Shown here in pieces: positions 59,441 through 64,000 of a stretch of DNA of 64,000 nucleotides (the first letter of the stretch is position 1; every line of letters starts with the position of its first letter). The notes under the pieces are model-generated. The model was not told where the DNA came from, ran no database searches, and was given only the letters and a program-made list of their open reading frames with translations. Source of the stretch: Haloarcula rubripromontorii. GTDB lineage: Archaea > Halobacteriota > Halobacteria > Halobacteriales > Haloarculaceae. The stretch covers positions 248,001 through 312,000 of the forward strand of contig NZ_LIUF01000003.1 in assembly GCF_001280425.1 (NCBI RefSeq), in the 5' to 3' direction. The translations under genes and the position numbers were made by a program.

Positions 59441-60479
59441 CGGTCTCCACCTCAGTCGGGTCGATGCCGAGGCCGGCCGACTGGGGGACTGACATCGACC
59501 CGTCAGTCACCGTTGTCGGGTCCGGTGCGAGGTCGGCCGCCAGTCGGTCGCCGGTCGCCAGACCACACGCGGCCACGTCGGGAATCGCGGCGGCGACGTG
59601 CAGCGCCGCGAGACGGGCGACAACGGCGTCGATAGTCGTCGTGACAACCGGTTCAACGCCCTGTTCGCGGGCCCGGAGCGCCAGCGTGTGGGCGTTGCCG
59701 GGGCCGCCGAGTACCATCGGTTTCAGTATCAATACATCGGCCGCGTCGGCGTCGAGTACGCTATCGACCCGGCGGCCGACGAGCGACTCGTCGAGCGCGA
59801 TACCGACGCCGTTGCCCCGAAGCTCGGCGTGGCCGGTGAGGTCGTCGGCCGGGAGCGGCTGTTCGACGTAACTCACGTCAAGTGGCGCGAGGCGGTCGAT
59901 GGCGTCCGCGGCCTCCTCGTGAGACCACGCGCCGTTGGCGTCGGCTCGCACTGTCACGTCCTCGTCGACGCGCTCTCGGACGGTCCGAACACGCTCGATA
60001 TCTTCGTCGACGGTTCGTTTCCCGACCTTGAGCTTACAGCAGTCGTAGCCGGCCGCGACCGCCCGCTCGACGGCGGCGGCCGTCTCGTCCGGAGGCCCGT
60101 CGCCGACCGTCGCGTTTACCGGGACGCGATTACAGTGCCTGTCGGAGTCGAACCACTGGTACAGCGGCACGCTGTCGGCTTTGGCGTCGGCGTCCAGTAG
60201 CGCGGTCGCGAAACCGTGCCGCGCGGCGGGAACCGACGCGGCGTCCAGCGAGAGGAGGACATCCGTGTGCCCGCCGTCGGCCGCGACCGTGGTAGCGTCG
60301 TCGAGTCCGCGTTGGCAGTCGTCGAGCGACTCCGTCCAGCCCGGGAGTGGCGTAGCCTCACCGACGCCGGTTTCGCCGCGGTGGTCGTAGCGGACGACGA
60401 ACCCAGAGCGCTGGCTGATAGTCTCGCGGGCGGTGACGAGCGGACCCGACAGGGGGAGCGAGAACGGGTCGACGTTCAT
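59433..60479 (-). CDS. menC: o-Succinylbenzoate synthase
   Basis: A 348-residue enolase-superfamily enzyme that dehydrates SHCHC to o-succinylbenzoate. The N-terminal capping domain begins VDPFSLPLSGPLVTARETIS. The barrel has the first Lys in DCCKLKVGKRTVDEDIER, the metal Asp in VRADANGAWSHEEAADAI, Glu in LDVSYVEQPLPADDL and the third acid with Lys in GIALDESLVGRR and DVLILKPMVLGGPG. The related N-acylamino acid racemases share these residues, but the gene order (menA-menC-menE) fixes the role. It overlaps menA by four bases. Confidence 0.93.
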   Translation of the reverse strand: MNVDPFSLPLSGPLVTARETISQRSGFVVRYDHRGETGVGEATPLPGWTESLDDCQRGLDDATTVAADGGHTDVLLSLDAASVPAARHGFATALLDADAKADSVPLYQWFDSDRHCNRVPVNATVGDGPPDETAAAVERAVAAGYDCCKLKVGKRTVDEDIERVRTVRERVDEDVTVRADANGAWSHEEAADAIDRLAPLDVSYVEQPLPADDLTGHAELRGNGVGIALDESLVGRRVDSVLDADAADVLILKPMVLGGPGNAHTLALRAREQGVEPVVTTTIDAVVARLAALHVAAAIPDVAACGLATGDRLAADLAPDPTTVTDGSMSVPQSAGLGIDPTEVETDA

Positions 60480-61435
60480 AGTAGCTGTGGGACCGCGAGC
60501 CCGAGCGCGAACAGGACGGAGTGGGCGAACAGCGTCTGGCCGACCCGTTCGAGCGTCGGATTCAGCGCGTCACCGCCGGTCTGTGTGAGGACTGTTTTCG
60601 AAATCGTCGCCGCCAGTGGCAGGGTCAACAGCGGAGCCAGTGCTGGCAGCCCGTACTGGCTGTTGATGGCGAAGACGACAGGGACGACGTAGGCCATCCC
60701 GACCAGCAGGAGAAATTCGACGCGACTCCATCCGTAGCCCATATAGACGGCCAGCGTCTTCTTGCCCGCGGCGCGGTCCGTCTCGCGGTCGCGGATGTTG
60801 TTGACGACCAGAATCGCGGTCGACAGGCCGGCCGCCGGGAGACTTGCCGTGATAGCGGCGGCAGTGACCGACCCCGGCGGGAGTGTCATCGGGAACGTGC
60901 CGATGCCGCTTGCGCTCGCAACAGCCTGCACGTAATATGTGCCGGTGACCGCGATGACGCCGAAGTAGACGAACACGAACAGGTCGCCCAGACCGCGGTA
61001 GCCGTAGGGGAACGGTCCGCCGGTGTAGAGAACCCCGGCGGCGATACCCGAGAGACCGACGACGACGATAGGAAGACCCCCGACGGCGACGAGATAGACA
61101 CCGATGACGACGGCGAGCCCGTAGGTCGCTATCATCGCCCGCTTGACCTCGTCGGCGTCGATGAGGCCGCCAGCGGTCACGCGGGTGAACCCCTCGCGGT
61201 CGTCGGTGTCGGCCCCCTTCACCGCGTCGTAGTAGTCGTTCGCGAAGTTCGTTCCAATCTGGATGAGCAGCGCACCTACCAGCGCTGCGACTGCCGGCAA
61301 TAGGGCGAAGACGCCGGCGTGGACCGCCAACCCCATCCCGACGATGACCGGCGCGGCCCCGGCAGGCAGTGTCTGTGGCCGCGCGGCCATCACCCACGCC
61401 TGCCGCTTCGAAACGTCCGCCGTCGCTGTACTCAT
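60476..61435 (-). CDS. menA: 1,4-dihydroxy-2-naphthoate polyprenyltransferase
   Basis: A 319-residue UbiA-family membrane enzyme that prenylates DHNA to demethylmenaquinone. About nine helices are visible. The first Asp-rich motif is NFANDYYDAVKGADTDDREG near residues 64-83, and the second is VNNIRDRETDRAAGKKTLAV near 208-227. The opening KRQAWVMAARPQTLPAGAAP is the MenA consensus. It is the first gene of the menA-menC-menE unit; the 134-base gap to the acyl-CoA ligase gene holds divergent promoters. Confidence 0.95.
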   Translation of the reverse strand: MSTATADVSKRQAWVMAARPQTLPAGAAPVIVGMGLAVHAGVFALLPAVAALVGALLIQIGTNFANDYYDAVKGADTDDREGFTRVTAGGLIDADEVKRAMIATYGLAVVIGVYLVAVGGLPIVVVGLSGIAAGVLYTGGPFPYGYRGLGDLFVFVYFGVIAVTGTYYVQAVASASGIGTFPMTLPPGSVTAAAITASLPAAGLSTAILVVNNIRDRETDRAAGKKTLAVYMGYGWSRVEFLLLVGMAYVVPVVFAINSQYGLPALAPLLTLPLAATISKTVLTQTGGDALNPTLERVGQTLFAHSVLFALGLAVPQLL

Positions 61436-61537
61436 TGGAGAAAACTGGGGACGCTATCCCCAAAGCGACTGTGGTTCGACAGACACCCGAAATATGACCC
61501 GTTCTGAGACAGCAAGATCAGGGGTGTATCACAACCA

Positions 61538-61547
61538 CTTTATCATG
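61538..61547 (+). promoter_or_regulatory. TATA box of the acyl-CoA ligase gene
   Basis: CTTTATCATG is centred about 28 bases before the ATG at 61570, so the transcript is probably leaderless. A near-palindrome around TCATGA overlaps it. Confidence 0.5.
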
Positions 61548-61569
61548 ATTAACCATACGATAGCCTGAG

Positions 61570-63189
61570 ATGCATAAGCCACTGCTTACCACGGATTTTC
61601 TCGACCGTGCGCGGGAATACTACGGGGACAAAGAGGCTATCGTCGCTACGACCGGCGAGCGCTTCACATACGACGAATTCGGAGAGCGAGCCGACGGGTT
61701 CTCGGCGGCGATGGCCGCCCGTGGCATCGAGAAGGGGGACCGGGTGGCCGTGCTGGACCCGAACACGCACTACCAGCTCGAAGCGGCCTACGGGACCATG
61801 CAACTGGGCGCGGTCCACACGCCGCTGAACTACCGGCTCGTGCCGGACGATTTCGAATATATTCTCTCGGATGCTGAGGTCGACGCCGTCTACGCGGACT
61901 ACGAGTACGCCGAGAAGATAGAGCCGATCCGCGACGAGGTGCCCACCGAAATTTTCGTCACCAACGACACGGACGCCGTCGACGGCGACTGGGAATCATT
62001 CGACGAGATTATCGAGGAGGCAGGGACCGACTACGAGCGCCCCGAGATGGACGAGGACGACCTCATCACCATCAACTACACGTCGGGGACCACCGGCGAC
62101 CCGAAGGGCGTCTGCCGGACCCACCGTACCGAAACGCTCCACGCTTACATCGTCGCGCTCCACCAAGAGATCCGCGACGACGACGTGTACCTCTGGACGC
62201 TCCCGATGTTCCACGTCAACGGCTGGGGCCACATCTTCTCGGTCACCGGCATGGGCGCGAAACACGTCTGTACCCGCGGCGTCGACGCCGAGGGCATCTT
62301 CGACGCCGTCAGGACCGAAGACGTGTCCTACCTCTGTGGCGCGCCGACGGTGCTGAACATCCTGGCGGACCGCTACGACGACCACGACGGCAACATCGAG
62401 ACGACCGGTGCCAACGACGTGCGTATCGCGACGGCCGGCAGCGCGCCGCCGGAAGCCGTCATCCGGACTGTCGAGGACGAGTTCGGCTGGTATCTGAAAC
62501 ACGTCTACGGTGCGACCGAAACCGGCCCGCTTGTCACGACCTCCGACGCTCGCCGCTTCTTCGAGGACGGTAGCGACGCCCGGTTCAGCGTCAAGAAGCG
62601 CCAGGGCATCGGCTACCTCGGAACGGACGTCCGTGTCGTCGACGAGGACGGGAACGACGTGCCACACGACGACGAGACGCTTGGGGAGGTCGTCGTCCGC
62701 GGCAATCAGGTGATGGACCGCTACTGGAACAAGCCCGAACAGACCGAGGAGGCCTTCTCGGACCGCGTCGAGGGCTACTACCACATGGGTGACCTCGCGA
62801 CGGTCGACGAAGACGGCATGATCGCCATCCGCGACCGCAAGAAGGACATCATCATCTCCGGCGGCGAGAACATCTCCAGCATCGAACTGGAGGACACGCT
62901 CTACGAACACGACGCCGTCAGCGATGTCGCGGTCATCCCCGCGCCGAGCGACGAGTGGGGCGAGACCCCGAAGGCCTTCGTCGTCCCGAATTCGGGCGAT
63001 CCCGACAACCCCGGTGTGACAGCCGAGGACCTCCGGACGTTCACCCGCGAACAACTGGCGACCTACAAAGTCGTTCGTCGGGTGGAGTTCGTTGAGGAAC
63101 TGCCAACGACAGCGACCGGGAAAGTCCAGAAGTACGAACTCCGCGAACAGGAGTGGGAAGACGAGGACGAGATGGTCGGCCAGGGGTAG
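61570..63189 (+). CDS. Acyl-CoA synthetase (AMP-forming)
   Basis: A 539-residue ANL-superfamily ligase that activates a carboxylic acid, probably a medium- or long-chain fatty acid. The motifs are in order: LITINYTSGTTGDPKGVCRT (A3), VYGATETGPLVTTSDARRF (A5), YYHMGDLATVDEDGMIAIRD (A7/A8), KKDIIISGGENISSIELEDT and the Lys in PTTATGKVQKYELRE (A10). The layout is of the AlkK/medium-chain type, shorter than FadD. It is monocistronic with its own promoter; it could supply the acyl-CoA dehydrogenases at the left end of the window. Confidence 0.93.
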   Translation: MHKPLLTTDFLDRAREYYGDKEAIVATTGERFTYDEFGERADGFSAAMAARGIEKGDRVAVLDPNTHYQLEAAYGTMQLGAVHTPLNYRLVPDDFEYILSDAEVDAVYADYEYAEKIEPIRDEVPTEIFVTNDTDAVDGDWESFDEIIEEAGTDYERPEMDEDDLITINYTSGTTGDPKGVCRTHRTETLHAYIVALHQEIRDDDVYLWTLPMFHVNGWGHIFSVTGMGAKHVCTRGVDAEGIFDAVRTEDVSYLCGAPTVLNILADRYDDHDGNIETTGANDVRIATAGSAPPEAVIRTVEDEFGWYLKHVYGATETGPLVTTSDARRFFEDGSDARFSVKKRQGIGYLGTDVRVVDEDGNDVPHDDETLGEVVVRGNQVMDRYWNKPEQTEEAFSDRVEGYYHMGDLATVDEDGMIAIRDRKKDIIISGGENISSIELEDTLYEHDAVSDVAVIPAPSDEWGETPKAFVVPNSGDPDNPGVTAEDLRTFTREQLATYKVVRRVEFVEELPTTATGKVQKYELREQEWEDEDEMVGQG

Positions 63190-63346
63190 CGACCCGCGCC
63201 AGCCACACAGAGGTGTAGATTAGGGATACCTACGCGAGCCTATGATAACACACGTCGGTCGTAAATAACGTGGATGTGTTACCTTCCGATTCCAGAGACG
63301 GTCTTTTAACTCAGCGACCTGTAACGTGTGACAACTAGCCAAACCT

Positions 63347-64000
63347 ATGACGCATATTGCTGCCCCGATCCGTATTCTTCACGTCGATGATGAGCCGGGG
63401 TTTGCCGACATGACGGCGACGTTTCTCGAACGCGAGGACGACCGGATAGACGTCCAGACTGCGACGAACGCCACAGCGGGGCTGGAGATTCTGGCCGACA
63501 CCGACATAGACTGTGTCGTCTCTGACTACGATATGCCCGAGCGGAACGGCATCCAGTTCCTCGAAGCCGTTCGCGAGGGGTACGATTCTCTGCCGTTCAT
63601 TCTCTACACTGGCAAAGGCTCAGAGGAGATAGCCAGCGACGCGATTTCGGCCGGCGTCACCGATTACCTGCAGAAAGAGAGCGGCACGGACCAGTACGCG
63701 GTGCTCGCGAACAGAATCACGAACGCTGTGGAGTCCCAGCGAGTCAAGCGAGAGCGGAACCGCCAGCTCGATGCCATCGAAACCGCACAGGAGGGAATCA
63801 GCATCCTCGACGAGGACGGGCGGTTCATCTTCGTCAACGAAGCGTACGCGGACCTCTATGGCTACGATCCGGCTGAAATGCATGGACGGCACTGGGAACT
63901 ACTGTATCGAGAGGCGGATATTCCTCGCATCTACAGCGACATTATCCCGGCTGTCGAGGAGAACGGCTACTGGACGGGCACGACGATTGGACTCCGTGCC
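63347..64000 (+). CDS. Receiver-PAS sensor protein (3' end outside window)
   Basis: From the ATG at 63347 an open frame of 218 codons runs to the right edge. Residues 10-125 are a complete receiver: LHVDDEP (acidic pocket), DCVVSDYDMPERNGIQFLE with the phosphoacceptor Asp, PFILYTGKGSEEIASDAISA (Thr switch) and TDYLQKESG (Lys). A PAS domain starts near residue 140 (LDAIETAQEGISILDEDGRF, NEAYADLYGYDPAEMHGRHW). In haloarchaea proteins with this start usually end in HisKA-HATPase; this end is not in the window. Unlike the kinase at 19409, all receiver residues are intact. Confidence 0.9.
   Translation, partial: MTHIAAPIRILHVDDEPGFADMTATFLEREDDRIDVQTATNATAGLEILADTDIDCVVSDYDMPERNGIQFLEAVREGYDSLPFILYTGKGSEEIASDAISAGVTDYLQKESGTDQYAVLANRITNAVESQRVKRERNRQLDAIETAQEGISILDEDGRFIFVNEAYADLYGYDPAEMHGRHWELLYREADIPRIYSDIIPAVEENGYWTGTTIGLRA

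Overview
The window is a gene-dense, high-GC stretch of a haloarchaeal chromosome, most probably Haloarcula or a close relative. The evidence is a strongly acidic proteome, CDC48 AAA-ATPases without a bacterial counterpart, an Sm-like/L37e ribosomal protein operon, RtcB, UPF0058, twin-arginine lipoprotein signals, TATA boxes 25-30 bases upstream of start codons (leaderless transcripts), and many short families known only from halophilic archaea. Genus-level placement comes from memory of protein families and was not searched. I see no rRNA, CRISPR array, transposase, integrase or phage gene; the region looks like core chromosome.

Layout. 1-10.4 kb: beta-oxidation genes (acyl-CoA dehydrogenase cut by the window edge, 3-hydroxyacyl-CoA dehydrogenase), fructose-1,6-bisphosphatase, a large surface protein, glutamate dehydrogenase, an EamA transporter, a small kinase-like protein, and a second acyl-CoA dehydrogenase broken by a one-base frameshift. 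10.4-21.6 kb: universal stress protein, RtcB RNA ligase, a DoxX-type membrane pair, archaetidylserine synthase, an alpha/beta hydrolase, CDC48 with its small upstream partner, a TrmB-like effector domain without a DNA-binding domain, and a sensor kinase with a degenerate receiver. 21.6-31.9 kb: GNAT transferase, the lsm-rpl37e-purF operon, M42 aminopeptidase, a DUF2342-type metalloprotease, a wHTH regulator, a phosphodiesterase-like enzyme and a second CDC48 paralogue, followed by a structured non-coding stretch. 31.9-41 kb: DUF4349 lipoprotein, nitrilase, SRPBCC proteins, small haloarchaeal proteins, a LEA14-like surface protein, an AbrB-PhoU regulator, an ATP-NAD kinase-like protein, a CinA-like protein, tRNA-Glu(CTC) and a membrane-anchored wHTH protein. 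41-46.6 kb: a branched-chain amino acid ABC transporter (livHMGF) with a convergent substrate-binding protein. 46.7-51.1 kb: Mn/Fe superoxide dismutase, DNA photolyase, enoyl-CoA hydratase and small regulators. 51.4-61.4 kb: menaquinone synthesis genes menF-menD, menB and menA-menC-menE with unrelated genes between them. 61.6-64 kb: an acyl-CoA ligase and the start of a receiver-PAS sensor.

The most unusual observation is the ABC substrate-binding protein at 45167-46552. Its two halves are in reversed order compared with the type I periplasmic-binding-protein family: behind the Tat/lipobox signal and a Gly-Asp linker comes the normal C-terminal half, then a second copy of a short linker, then the normal N-terminal half, so the protein appears circularly permuted. 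Next in interest are the frameshifted acyl-CoA dehydrogenase, a run of palindromes and hairpins between 31666 and 31936 that may be a non-coding RNA, a tRNA T-arm look-alike in the leader of the tRNA-ligase gene rtcB, and the partly degenerate signalling proteins.

Functionally, the genes cover respiratory quinone synthesis, amino-acid uptake and glutamate metabolism, fatty-acyl-CoA oxidation, oxidative and UV protection (SOD, photolyase), protein quality control (two CDC48s, a membrane J-protein, M42 peptidase) and membrane lipid synthesis.
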